Below, piece by piece: positions 1 through 7,291 of a stretch of DNA of 16,300 nt. Below the pieces are notes generated by a model. It did not search any database. It was not told the DNA's origin and was given only the letters and a program-made list of their open reading frames with translations. The stretch lies in NCBI GenBank assembly GCA_005801425.1, contig SYDY01000005.1:1-16300 (forward strand), read 5' to 3'. Numbering within the stretch: position 1 is the first letter of the stretch; the number at the start of each line of letters is the position of its first letter. This DNA is from Bdellovibrionales bacterium (GTDB lineage: Bacteria > Myxococcota > XYA12-FULL-58-9 > SYDY01). A program made the position numbers and the translations under genes.

Positions 1-250
1 CTGTGCGATCGAGTGCGAGAAGATCGTATTGTTGAAATAATATTTTCCCACCGACGATTTTCCCCGCCGGCTCAGGAAGCAAACGCAGGAGAGAAAGACC
101 AAGCGCACTTTTTCCCGAACCGCTTTCGCCGACAATGCCTAAGGTTTCGCCTTCCGCGAGTTTGAACGAAACATCGTTGACAGCATCAATAGGCCCTGCG
201 TCTGTGGTGAACCTGGTGTGGAGATGATCAATGTCAAGAAGTGCACTCAT
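1..250 (-). CDS. oppD: Oligopeptide ABC transporter ATP-binding protein (OppD/DppD-like), 5' part only
   Basis: This is the ATPase that powers peptide import, acting on the cytoplasmic face of the membrane. Only the first 83 codons are in the window; the gene continues past the left edge. The visible product begins MSALLDIDHL and has a Walker A motif GESGSGKS at residues 41-48, followed by LLRLLPEPAGKIVGG, which is typical of the OppD/DppD branch, where a longer loop follows Walker A. The start codon at 250-248 overlaps the stop of the upstream permease gene as ATGA, so translation is probably coupled. It is the fourth gene of an oppABCD-order operon. The operon context supports a peptide substrate; dipeptides, oligopeptides or nickel cannot be told apart from this fragment. 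Confidence 0.93.
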   Translation of the reverse strand, partial: MSALLDIDHLHTRFTTDAGPIDAVNDVSFKLAEGETLGIVGESGSGKSALGLSLLRLLPEPAGKIVGGKILFQQYDLLALDRT

Positions 251-1113
251 TGTTGTTGCATCCGGGGGTCAAGGGCGTCACGCAAACCATCACCTAAAAA
301 ATTGAGTGCAAATAAAATAGACGCCATCACGATCCCGGGAAAAACAAGTTGCCACCAAAACACGACCATGTTGTTGGCGCCTTCGTTGATAAGGGCGCCT
401 AAGGAAGGCATGGGCGCTTGAACACCGAGGCCAAGAAATGACAAAAATGCTTCTTGCAAAATCATGGAAGGCACGGTGAGGGTAAAATAAACAATGATGG
501 GTCCCAATGTGTTGGGGATCAGGTGCATGCCGATGATCCGTGCATCGGATGCGCCGCATGCCTGTGCGGCTTGCACAAATTCGCGTTCTTTAAGACTGAG
601 CACTTGTCCACGCACGATGCGTGCAGTGGTAAGCCAGCTGACCAAGCCCAATGCAATAAAAAGTAAAGCGAGACTTTTTCCAAAAATGGTAACCAAAATA
701 ATAACGAGAAACATGTAGGGGAGTGCATAAAGAACATCAACGAATCGCATCATCGCGCTATCTATTTGGCCACCGGCATAGGCAGAAACGGCGCCGTAGA
801 GGGTTCCTATGAATGCGGCAACAAGGGCGGCCAGAAGCCCTACAAGCAAGCTGATCCGGCCACCATAGAGCGTTCGCGTAAAGAGATCGCGTCCATGAAA
901 ATCAGTCCCAAAAATATGATTCAAACTGGGTGGCTGTGCGCCGTAGGACAATGCCTGTGCGTCATAGGAATAACCCCATGCATAATGAAGAATGGGTGGC
1001 CCAAATGCACACATGAACACAACCCCAGCAATAAACCACGCACTGACAACAGCAAGTTTATTTTTTCTCAAACGCATCCAAGCATCATGCCAAAGTGTTC
1101 CGTTATCGCTCAT
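247..1113 (-). CDS. oppC: Oligopeptide ABC transporter permease (OppC-like)
   Basis: This is the second inner-membrane permease of the peptide importer, 288 residues long, a normal length for OppC/DppC. It shows the N-terminal cytoplasmic stretch and first membrane helix (about residues 20-42), then the family signature HIFGTDFHGRDLFTR (66-80). The EAA loop that docks the ATPase lies at about 176-200 (EREFVQAAQACGASD, then HLIPN). The C-terminus ends LGDGLRDALDPRMQQQ, the usual OppC ending. Its ATG overlaps the stop of oppB by four bases (1113-1110), and its own stop overlaps the oppD start. No anomalies are visible. Whether the substrate is di- or oligopeptide is inferred from neighbours only. 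Confidence 0.95.
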   Translation of the reverse strand: MSDNGTLWHDAWMRLRKNKLAVVSAWFIAGVVFMCAFGPPILHYAWGYSYDAQALSYGAQPPSLNHIFGTDFHGRDLFTRTLYGGRISLLVGLLAALVAAFIGTLYGAVSAYAGGQIDSAMMRFVDVLYALPYMFLVIILVTIFGKSLALLFIALGLVSWLTTARIVRGQVLSLKEREFVQAAQACGASDARIIGMHLIPNTLGPIIVYFTLTVPSMILQEAFLSFLGLGVQAPMPSLGALINEGANNMVVFWWQLVFPGIVMASILFALNFLGDGLRDALDPRMQQQ

Positions 1114-2036
1114 GGTGCCCCCTGGAGGCGAATGCGTGGGTCAAGTACGGCATACATCACATCGACGAGAAGATTCATCATGAGAAGTAATGCCGATTCA
1201 AGAACAACAATGCCCATGACAAGGCCATAATCGCGATTGAATGCTGCATCGACAAAGTATGGCCCGATCCCAGGGATATTAAATATCTTTTCAACAATGA
1301 CACTGCCAACCATGAGATGCGCAATGGCGGGTCCAAGAAATGTGACCACGGGAAGAAGACCACCGCGCAACATGTGGCGAAAAATCACGGTGGATTCAGG
1401 AAGGCCTTTGGCGTGTGCTGTTCGGATATAATCGGACCTGGTGACTTCCAAAAGTCCCGCACGCGTAAGGCGCGCAAAATAGGCCGCGTAGGCAGTTCCT
1501 AAGGTGATCCCAGGTAAAATAACATGTCGCCATTCTCCAAAACCACCGGGTGGCAGGAGATACCAGTGCAATGAAAACAAAAGAACGAGAAGCGGTCCTA
1601 AGACAAACGTAGGAATGCTGATCCCAAGCATGGCAAAGGCCATGGCGGCCTGATCCCATTTTGAGTTTTGTCGTACGGCACCGATGATCCCAGCACCCAC
1701 GCCTACGAGCAGTGCCCATGCCAACGCGACGAGCGAAAGCGTTAACGTAATAGGCAATCCCTCTGCAATGATTTCATTGACCGATCGCTGCGGGTATTTG
1801 GTGCTCGGTCCAAAATCACCGTGGGCAAGACGCATGAGATAGTGACCAAGTTGCACGGGCAAAGGTTTGTCCAATCCGTATTTGGCTTCAATCTCCACTA
1901 GAACAGATTTTGGGACCGCACGATCTTGGGTAAATGGGGATCCTGGCGCGAGCCTGATAATTAAAAACGAGGCCACAATGATCACCAAAAGCGTTGGGAT
2001 AAGTCCTAGGAAACGTTTGAATACAAATCGTATCAT
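1110..2036 (-). CDS. oppB: Oligopeptide ABC transporter permease (OppB-like)
   Basis: This is the first inner-membrane permease of the importer, 308 residues, standard for OppB/DppB. The start MIRFVFKRFLGLIPTLLVI is the characteristic OppB opening: a short basic N-terminus and the first helix. The periplasmic segment YGLDKPLPVQLGHYL (53-67) and the DFGPS motif (74-78) follow. The EAA loop is at about 200-222 (SDYIRTAHAKGLPES), and the signature FNIPGIGPYFVDA is at 252-264. The product ends in LDPRIRLQGAP. It overlaps oppA upstream (2036-2033) and oppC downstream as ATGA. It pairs with OppC to form the translocation channel. Confidence 0.95.
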   Translation of the reverse strand: MIRFVFKRFLGLIPTLLVIIVASFLIIRLAPGSPFTQDRAVPKSVLVEIEAKYGLDKPLPVQLGHYLMRLAHGDFGPSTKYPQRSVNEIIAEGLPITLTLSLVALAWALLVGVGAGIIGAVRQNSKWDQAAMAFAMLGISIPTFVLGPLLVLLFSLHWYLLPPGGFGEWRHVILPGITLGTAYAAYFARLTRAGLLEVTRSDYIRTAHAKGLPESTVIFRHMLRGGLLPVVTFLGPAIAHLMVGSVIVEKIFNIPGIGPYFVDAAFNRDYGLVMGIVVLESALLLMMNLLVDVMYAVLDPRIRLQGAP

Positions 2037-3700
2037 TTAGGGTTCTCTTGTAGGGGCAGTTCGCGAACCGCCCTTGTTTCTTCCAACCAAAAATATTTCA
2101 GAGGATAAATCCCGCGCATGTTGGGATGCCAGCCGTGCACATAGGGTTTGACAAGAAATTTTCGTGTGTACACATAAAGAGGAAGAAGGGGCATGGCATC
2201 CATGGCATGACTTTCGGCCATCTGAAGGCGATTAAGTCGTTCTTGGCGGTTCACGGTATTGTTGGCTTCTTTCAAAAGTCGGTCATAGGTTGGATCTTTC
2301 CAGCCGGAACGATTGTTGTCGGAATAGGATGCAAGAATTTCTTGCAAAAATGTGTTGGGATCGGCGTAATCACCGATCCATCCCATGCGTGCGATGTGGT
2401 ATTCGCCGGAATCCAGTTCATCGAGAAATACCTTCCATTCTCGATTTTCAAGATCGATTTGGATCCCCAGATTGCGTTGCCACATCTCCTGGATGGCTTC
2501 AGCCACTTGTTTGTGATGGGTGAGGGTGTTGTAAATCACGCGAAGATGGGGGAAGTTTTTTCCACCTGGATATCCTGCTTCTGCAAGAAGTTTGCGGGCG
2601 AGATCGGGATCATAAAGCGGTATGGGAAGTGCTTTGTAGCCGGCAAGCCCATCGGGGACCAAACTGGCAATGGGTATTTCACCCCCTCGGGTGATGTGTG
2701 TCACGAGTGATTGTCGATCAATGGCGAGTGCAAGCGCTTTTCGTACGCGTACATCATCGAGTGGTGGTTTTTTGACATTGAGCCAATAGTAATAAACGCC
2801 CAAATGGGGCGTTTGGACGTAATCTTTGTAGTGTTTGAGACTGTCGATAAATTCGGCAGGAACATCCATGCTGGGTCCCAGCCAATCGATTTCACCTGCG
2901 CGATACATATTGAGTGCTGTGTGTGCTTCTTCGATGGTGTAGAGGCGCGCAAATTTAATTTTTACGTTTTTCGCATCCCAATAAAGAGGATTGCGCTCCA
3001 GTAAAAAATATTGTCGAAATTTCCATTCTTTTAAATTAAAAGGTCCATTGCTGACGATGTACTCAGGTCGCGTCCATAATGTTTCATCAAGGCCCTGTGC
3101 TTTAAACTTTTCCAAGTGATGACGTGGAACAGGTCTGAACGTGTAATAGGCAACCAGTTCTAAAAAATGGGGTACGGGGTGTTCAAGTTCAACGCGCAGG
3201 GTGTGATCGTCTATTGCATGAACACCGATGCTGTCGGGACTTGCCGAGCCTTGGGTGACGGCCGATACGCCTTTGATGTCCGACAAGATGCTTGTGTACA
3301 CCGATTCGGTTTCAGGTCGTAAAACGCGCTTCCAGGACCATTCAAAATCGTGTGCTGTGAGGGGGGTGCCGTCGTTCCATTGCGAGGGCCTCAAATGGAA
3401 TGTGTACACAAGACCATCAGGGGAAATGTCCCAAGAAGTGGCAAGATCAGGGACAGGGGCGCTGGTGGCAGGATCATAATCGGTAAGGCCTGAAAATAAA
3501 TTGTTTGCGATTTCCCCGCCGCTGCTTTCTGAGCATTTGCCTGGGTCGATATGGCGTGGCTCAGCACCGTTGTTAAATCGCAGTTCATCGGGGCTGTGAC
3601 GGAGTGTCGCAGTGCCAAAATAGGGGTTGTCGACTTGCTGGCAGCCCACTAAGCATCCTATCACCATGAGCCACGCATGTCGGACCATGGTGTTTGGCAT
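2033..3700 (-). CDS. oppA: Peptide-binding lipoprotein of ABC importer (OppA-like)
   Basis: This is the extracytoplasmic solute-binding protein (SBP family 5) that captures peptides and hands them to OppB/OppC. It has 555 residues, normal for the family. The N-terminus is a lipoprotein signal with lipobox L-V-G-C (lipidated Cys20), so the protein is membrane-anchored. Family landmarks are EPRHIDPGKC, NNLFSGLTDYDP, LATSWDISPDGLVYTFHLR (about 85-103), WNDGTPLTAHDFEWSWKRVL, YIVSNGPFNLKEW, RVRKALALAIDR, and GWIGDYADPNTFLQ near the C-terminus. Met5 is an alternative start that keeps the same lipobox; no strong Shine-Dalgarno decides between them. It is the first gene of the operon, transcribed divergently from hemF with 43 bases between, so both promoters must be packed into that gap or lie inside the neighbouring coding regions. 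Confidence 0.95.
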   Translation of the reverse strand: MPNTMVRHAWLMVIGCLVGCQQVDNPYFGTATLRHSPDELRFNNGAEPRHIDPGKCSESSGGEIANNLFSGLTDYDPATSAPVPDLATSWDISPDGLVYTFHLRPSQWNDGTPLTAHDFEWSWKRVLRPETESVYTSILSDIKGVSAVTQGSASPDSIGVHAIDDHTLRVELEHPVPHFLELVAYYTFRPVPRHHLEKFKAQGLDETLWTRPEYIVSNGPFNLKEWKFRQYFLLERNPLYWDAKNVKIKFARLYTIEEAHTALNMYRAGEIDWLGPSMDVPAEFIDSLKHYKDYVQTPHLGVYYYWLNVKKPPLDDVRVRKALALAIDRQSLVTHITRGGEIPIASLVPDGLAGYKALPIPLYDPDLARKLLAEAGYPGGKNFPHLRVIYNTLTHHKQVAEAIQEMWQRNLGIQIDLENREWKVFLDELDSGEYHIARMGWIGDYADPNTFLQEILASYSDNNRSGWKDPTYDRLLKEANNTVNRQERLNRLQMAESHAMDAMPLLPLYVYTRKFLVKPYVHGWHPNMRGIYPLKYFWLEETRAVRELPLQENPK

Positions 3701-3743
3701 AGCATGATGATGTGTGCCTGTGTAGGCTTAAGATGGGTGGAAG
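3701..3743. promoter_or_regulatory. Short divergent intergenic region between oppA and hemF
   Basis: Forty-three bases separate the divergent start codons of oppA and hemF. They contain a small perfect inverted repeat, GCCT-GTGT-AGGC at 3716-3727, and the sequence GGTGGAAG directly before the hemF ATG, a weak ribosome binding site at unusually short spacing. No convincing -35/-10 pair is visible within the gap. The promoters may extend into the coding regions. Shared regulation is possible but unsupported by any recognisable operator. Confidence 0.4.
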
Positions 3744-4658
3744 ATGCGAAACAAAGCGGCGCAACTGGTTCAGACATTACAAGACGAGATCTGTACTGCC
3801 CTCGAAAATCTCGATGATGTGACTTTTATCGAAGATCTCTGGACCAGGCCTGAAGGAGGCGGCGGACGCACGCGCGTTCTTACCGGAGGCTCCGTGTTCG
3901 CCAAAGCGGGCGTGAATGTCTCGGTGGTTCATGGCGAGCTTTCCGATGCAGCCGCAAGCGCGATGCTCGGAAGCGCGGGTGGCAACATGGCCGGCGCATC
4001 ACGGACGTTTTTTGCAACAGGCATCAGTTTGGTGCTTCATCCACGCAATCCTTTTGTACCCATTGTTCATGCCAACTACCGTTATTTTGAACGTGGGGAT
4101 GAGCCAGCGGCCCCCGATGCATGGTGGTTTGGCGGTGGTGCCGATCTAACGCCATGTTATTTGTTTGAAGAAGATGCGGTTCATTTTCATCGTATTCACA
4201 AAGAAGCCTGCGATCGGCATGGCGTGGCCGATTACCAGCATTTTAAAAAATTGTGTGATTCTTATTTTAGGATCCAGCACCGTGGTGAATCGCGTGGTAT
4301 TGGCGGTATCTTTTTTGATGGTCTTAATAAAGGCTCACCTGACGCCATTTATGATTTTATCAAAGATGTAGGGAGTCAGTTTGTGCATGCGTATTGTCCC
4401 ATTGTGGAGAAACGTCACAACACACCTTATGGCCCCGAGCACGAAGCATGGCAATTGATACGCCGAGGCCGTTATGTTGAATTTAATTTGGTGTACGATC
4501 GAGGAACGCAATTTGGTTTGCACACAGGTGGACGCACCGAAAGTATTTTGATGTCATTGCCGCCCCTCGCGGGCTGGGAATATTGTCACACGCCGCAAGC
4601 GGGTTCTTCCGAATCTCAATTGCTTGAAGTCCTGAAAAATCCACGGGATTGGGTGTAG
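3744..4658 (+). CDS. hemF: Oxygen-dependent coproporphyrinogen III oxidase (HemF)
   Basis: This cytosolic enzyme decarboxylates two propionates of coproporphyrinogen III to vinyls using O2, giving protoporphyrinogen IX in heme synthesis. The 304-residue length matches HemF. Visible landmarks are RPEGGGGRTRVLTGG (35-49), FAKAGVNVSVVHGEL (51-65), GISLVLHPRNPFVPIVHANYR (92-112), WWFGGGADLTPCYLFEED (126-143), HRGESRGIGGIFFDG (178-192), HNTPYGPEHEAWQ (224-236) and RRGRYVEFNLVYDRGTQFGL (239-258). His98, His108, His147 and His178 fall at the spacing of the conserved metal/substrate histidines of the family; that assignment is inferred by motif. The ATG at 3744 is the most upstream possible start, since an in-frame stop lies at 3729. 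The gene stands alone and is followed by the palindromic elements. Confidence 0.97.
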   Translation: MRNKAAQLVQTLQDEICTALENLDDVTFIEDLWTRPEGGGGRTRVLTGGSVFAKAGVNVSVVHGELSDAAASAMLGSAGGNMAGASRTFFATGISLVLHPRNPFVPIVHANYRYFERGDEPAAPDAWWFGGGADLTPCYLFEEDAVHFHRIHKEACDRHGVADYQHFKKLCDSYFRIQHRGESRGIGGIFFDGLNKGSPDAIYDFIKDVGSQFVHAYCPIVEKRHNTPYGPEHEAWQLIRRGRYVEFNLVYDRGTQFGLHTGGRTESILMSLPPLAGWEYCHTPQAGSSESQLLEVLKNPRDWV

Positions 4659-4699
4659 GCTCTAAGGCTATCGGCATTCCATTGCAGCAAAATTTTTGT

Positions 4700-4851
4700 A
4701 GTGTCTCGCCATCCATGTGCAGGTCCTCGCACGTCCACAAAAGCCACGTGACGCGCATGAATTATGTACTTGCGATGCTGCTTATTGAACGCGTCACAAC
4801 GCTTTTGTGTCTTGTGCTCCGGTCCGTTCACACGGCAAGTGGCGAGACGCT
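4700..4851 (+). repeat. MITE-like palindromic element, copy 1
   Basis: This 152-bp element has inverted ends AGTGTCTCGCCA (4700-4711) and TGGCGAGACGCT (4840-4851), with one mismatch between them. The whole element is an imperfect palindrome with arms of roughly 60 bases and an unpaired centre at about 4761-4784. Copy 2 at 4972-5129 is a near-identical element in opposite orientation: over 4712-4760 the two copies differ at only two positions. The element has no coding capacity of its own; the short reading frames through it are incidental. No clear target-site duplication is visible. No transposase lies nearby, so mobilisation in trans would be required if it is mobile. Confidence 0.75.
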
Positions 4852-4971
4852 GCTTGCCCTCATCTCACAGGAACCATGTTTGCCAAAAGAGAGCAGATAA
4901 GATCCAAAGAGACGTGATCCACCATAGATCCAACATGCGTGGCTTGTGCCGTTTTTTGGCGTGCCCTGCAC
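4852..4971. other. 120-bp unique spacer between inverted element copies
   Basis: This stretch separates the two inverted elements and would form the loop of a larger cruciform. It holds three GATCCA hexamers at 4901-4906, 4916-4921 and 4927-4932, and a small hairpin GCC-GTTTTTT-GGC at 4948-4960. The segment at about 4935-4971 loosely resembles an arm of the elements (ATGCGTGGCTTGTG, then GTGCCCTGCAC) and may be the worn remnant of a third copy. No gene, promoter or known RNA is recognised. Confidence 0.35.
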
Positions 4972-5129
4972 AGCGTTGCCTTGCCACTCGCCGTGTTAAA
5001 CGGACCGGAGCACAAGACACAAAAGCGTTGTGACGCGTTCAAAAGACACAATCAAATCCTAAAAGTCATGCGCGTCACGTGGCTTTTGTGGACGTGCGAG
5101 GACCTGCACGCGGATGGCAAGGCAACGCT
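4972..5129 (-). repeat. MITE-like palindromic element, copy 2 (inverted)
   Basis: This 158-bp element has perfect 15-base inverted ends, AGCGTTGCCTTGCCA (4972-4986) and TGGCAAGGCAACGCT (5115-5129). It is inverted relative to copy 1. The arms are nearly the same sequence, but the central loop (about 5043-5065) is unrelated. The terminal segment differs from copy 1 in the same way at both ends: copy 1 carries TCTCGCC where copy 2 carries TTGCCTTGCC. The element ends 20 bases from the stop codon of the convergent lipoprotein gene. Together with copy 1 it could act as a bidirectional terminator between hemF and that gene; this is inference. Confidence 0.77.
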
Positions 5130-5149
5130 ACACTTAAACATGCTCGTTG

Positions 5150-6151
5150 TCAGAAATTTAAATGGGATGGCCCGGGTGTCGATTCCCCAGTTTGCTCAAT
5201 AAATTTGGTATGATCTTGTTTCATACGTTCGACATTGCTGAGCTCTTTTTTATAGGTACGATTGGCGGTGAGCGTGTAGGCACGATTGATGAAAGTATGC
5301 GCATCATCAAATCGCGCGTTGTAAAGGTACGCCATCCCAAGATCCCAATAGACTTTGCTCATTGTTTTTTTGGGTAGCGAAGGCATGTTCTCTGCTTCTT
5401 TTTGTGCCTCCAGAAAAAGTTGGGTGGCTTTGCCCCAATCACCCGCTTTAACAAACGCAATGCCTTCTTTGAGTTTTGGCAATTGACTATCTTTTTGAAG
5501 TTGAACTGTGACCATCTCTTCCCAAGAGGAAATGGTATGAAGCACTTGGATTGCGAGATCTTTGTCGCATCGACGCAATACGCTCTCATGATTGATTGAA
5601 GGGGCTCTATTGAACGTTCCGTTCGCCGACCTGAATATGTCGGCCAGTAACTCGAAGAATGCGAAAACAAAAAATTCATTTTTATATTGGGTATATTGTG
5701 TCTTTTCTTTTTGTGTACATGCAATCTCTTTATTGAAAATACGGGTATTTGTGCCCATATCAAAAAGATCAAAGCATAATTCGGATTTTGCAATCGCTTC
5801 TCTGTAATGGAATACGCATCGTTGTTTGTTGGACCTTTGCGCACTGGGATCGCAGTAATCTTCTGAATTCCATGTCTTTTCGTCGACGTGTTGTGTTTTT
5901 ACATGGCCTTTGAGACGTGTGGTACCCGCATCGCTTTGAGGGGCAATAAGTTTGACATAGGGCGATGATGCAACCGCTTCTTTGATTTGAGTTGCAATGG
6001 GATCTGCTGATGGTCCAGTGATTTCATCAACGACGATTTCATTTTTCCCGTGCAAATTAATTTCGGCGGGTCTGATGACAGCGACACGTACTCTGACGGT
6101 GCTGCAAGCGATGGTGAATGTCGAAAATAAAATGATGACAATTTTTAGCAT
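5150..6151 (-). CDS. TPR-containing lipoprotein, paralog of upstream gene
   Basis: This is a predicted membrane-anchored lipoprotein of 333 residues with unknown function. The signal peptide ends at T-I-A-C (Cys16). The mature protein opens STVRVRVAVIRPAEINLHGK, then EIVVDEITGPSADPIATQIKEA, an alpha/beta region loosely like CsgG/FlgO-type lipoproteins. The C-terminal third (about 222-300) contains GDWGKATQLFLEAQKEA and YWDLGMAYLYNARFDDA, a TPR-like helical pair. Cys100, Cys112, Cys145 and Cys195 are conserved in the paralog next door. I prefer the ATG at 6151; a TTG codon just before it is also in frame. The gene is visibly more AT-rich than its paralog. It lies 45 bases downstream of the paralog and is probably co-transcribed. 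A stem-loop covers its start codon. Confidence 0.85.
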   Translation of the reverse strand: MLKIVIILFSTFTIACSTVRVRVAVIRPAEINLHGKNEIVVDEITGPSADPIATQIKEAVASSPYVKLIAPQSDAGTTRLKGHVKTQHVDEKTWNSEDYCDPSAQRSNKQRCVFHYREAIAKSELCFDLFDMGTNTRIFNKEIACTQKEKTQYTQYKNEFFVFAFFELLADIFRSANGTFNRAPSINHESVLRRCDKDLAIQVLHTISSWEEMVTVQLQKDSQLPKLKEGIAFVKAGDWGKATQLFLEAQKEAENMPSLPKKTMSKVYWDLGMAYLYNARFDDAHTFINRAYTLTANRTYKKELSNVERMKQDHTKFIEQTGESTPGPSHLNF

Positions 6152-6166
6152 CAAGAAAAAATGCTA
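6146..6166 (-). other. Stem-loop over the start codon of the second lipoprotein gene
   Basis: TAGCAT at 6146-6151 pairs with ATGCTA at 6160-6165 across a purine-rich loop. The ATG start of the downstream lipoprotein gene (6151-6149) lies within the stem. The read-through strand has a run of six T in the loop. The hairpin is short and AT-rich, so it might weakly occlude initiation, or it may be fortuitous. No good Shine-Dalgarno sequence precedes this start. Confidence 0.25.
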
Positions 6167-6196
6167 GTATGAAGAGACATGTCGTTCAAGGGCTCT

Positions 6197-7210
6197 TTAG
6201 CTTCGCGGTAATTCTGACTTCGCAGGCTCACTTGTTTGCTCAAGAAGTTTTTCGCGATCTCGTTTCATCTGTTCCACGGTGCCGAGTTCTTTCAAGTATT
6301 CTGCATCATGGGTGACTTCGTATGCATGCTGCATCGCTTTAACCGCTTCATCAAAACGCGAGGTGTAAAGATAGGCCATGCCGAGATCCCAATAGACTTT
6401 TCCGATGGTATTTTGATTGAGGCCAGGTGTGCTATCTGCCATTTTCTGCGCATCAGAAAAACGTGCGATGGCTGAATTCCAATCTCCAACTTTGGCATAT
6501 TCAATGCCCATTTCAAGTTGTGGAAGTTTGCCATCTTTACGAAACAACGCGATGACATGGTCTTCCCATGGCGCGATGGTGCGCATCAATCGTGCAGCAA
6601 CCTCATCGTGACAATCGGCAAGCATACGGCTGCCATCGATGGGTGGGGCGCGATTGGGGCCTTCGGTGCCTTTGATGGCGCGTACGAGCCCAACAATCCC
6701 GTTATTATTAACGGGGTTTGTATCTGTAAAATGGGTTTCTTCCATGCGTGTGCACTCAAGGCGCTTGGGTTTAATGTTCATGCCTGTTTGGTTATCAACG
6801 AGATCGAACCCAAAGCCCACTGTGGCGGTCATTCTGCGGTGATGATGGGTGCATGGAATGTATTGTTTGTTGTTGCCGGATCCAACCTGGCATTGTGCAT
6901 TTTCTTGCCAAGGATTTTCGAGTGCTTGGTTGGTATCAACGCGGCCGGTGAGCAGTACGGACATCGCATTGCTTTTCTGATCGCGACCAAGGAGTGTGAG
7001 ATATTTCGATGCGGCGATGGCCTCTTTGACACGACTTTCGATGGCATCTGCTTGTGGCCCTGTGAATTCGCCAAGAACGATTTCACTTTTACCACGCAGA
7101 TTGACTTCGGCAGGCCGCATGACAGGCACGAGAATGCGCACCGTAGAACAGGCCGATGTAAGCATGGCCACAGCAATGAGTTGCAATATAGAACGCGCTG
7201 ATATTTTCAT
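6197..7210 (-). CDS. TPR-containing lipoprotein, first of a tandem paralogous pair
   Basis: This is a predicted lipoprotein of 337 residues; function is not recognised. Its signal peptide ends L-T-S-A-C (lipidated Cys21). The N-terminal domain shares with its neighbour the pattern CSTVR, RPAE(I/V)NL.GK, EIV, E.TGP.AD.I and KEA(I/V)A.S.Y. The C-terminal region contains GDWNSAIARFSDAQKMA (241-257) and KVYWDLGMAYLYTSRFDEA (270-288), a TPR-like repeat pair. Cys107, Cys120, Cys153 and Cys200 align with four cysteines of the paralog, suggesting two disulfides or a metal site in the periplasm. AGG nine bases before the ATG is the likely ribosome binding site. It probably leads a two-gene operon. The N-terminal domain resembles assembly or secretion lipoproteins of the CsgG type only weakly; this is a tentative comparison. 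Confidence 0.87.
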   Translation of the reverse strand: MKISARSILQLIAVAMLTSACSTVRILVPVMRPAEVNLRGKSEIVLGEFTGPQADAIESRVKEAIAASKYLTLLGRDQKSNAMSVLLTGRVDTNQALENPWQENAQCQVGSGNNKQYIPCTHHHRRMTATVGFGFDLVDNQTGMNIKPKRLECTRMEETHFTDTNPVNNNGIVGLVRAIKGTEGPNRAPPIDGSRMLADCHDEVAARLMRTIAPWEDHVIALFRKDGKLPQLEMGIEYAKVGDWNSAIARFSDAQKMADSTPGLNQNTIGKVYWDLGMAYLYTSRFDEAVKAMQHAYEVTHDAEYLKELGTVEQMKRDREKLLEQTSEPAKSELPRS

Positions 7211-7291
7211 GGCGCGAAACCTAATCTAAAAATCTTACGTTGCATAGCTTTTGGCATTTTAAAGAATTAATAGATCGTTTAGGATAACACT
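7211..7291. promoter_or_regulatory. Divergent promoter region, lipoprotein pair and Dabb gene
   Basis: This 81-base AT-rich gap lies between two divergent starts and should hold promoters for both transcripts. The plus-strand gene has a clear AGGA ribosome binding site at 7281-7284, seven bases before its ATG. I see no confident -35/-10 pair or operator. Confidence 0.4.

Noticed and set aside
766-1230. 154-codon plus-strand frame opposite oppC and oppB
   Set aside because: It lies entirely antisense to two well-supported permease genes and matches no family.
5043-5065. Target-site duplications at the ends of the MITE-like elements, and a nested element in copy 2's loop
   Set aside because: Flanks show only two- or three-base matches that could be chance, and the loop sequence has no symmetry of its own.
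4649-5202. Several short frames on both strands repeating similar peptides (e.g. NASQRFCVLCSGPF)
   Set aside because: The similarity comes from the inverted DNA elements, not from related proteins; none has a ribosome binding site or conserved domain.
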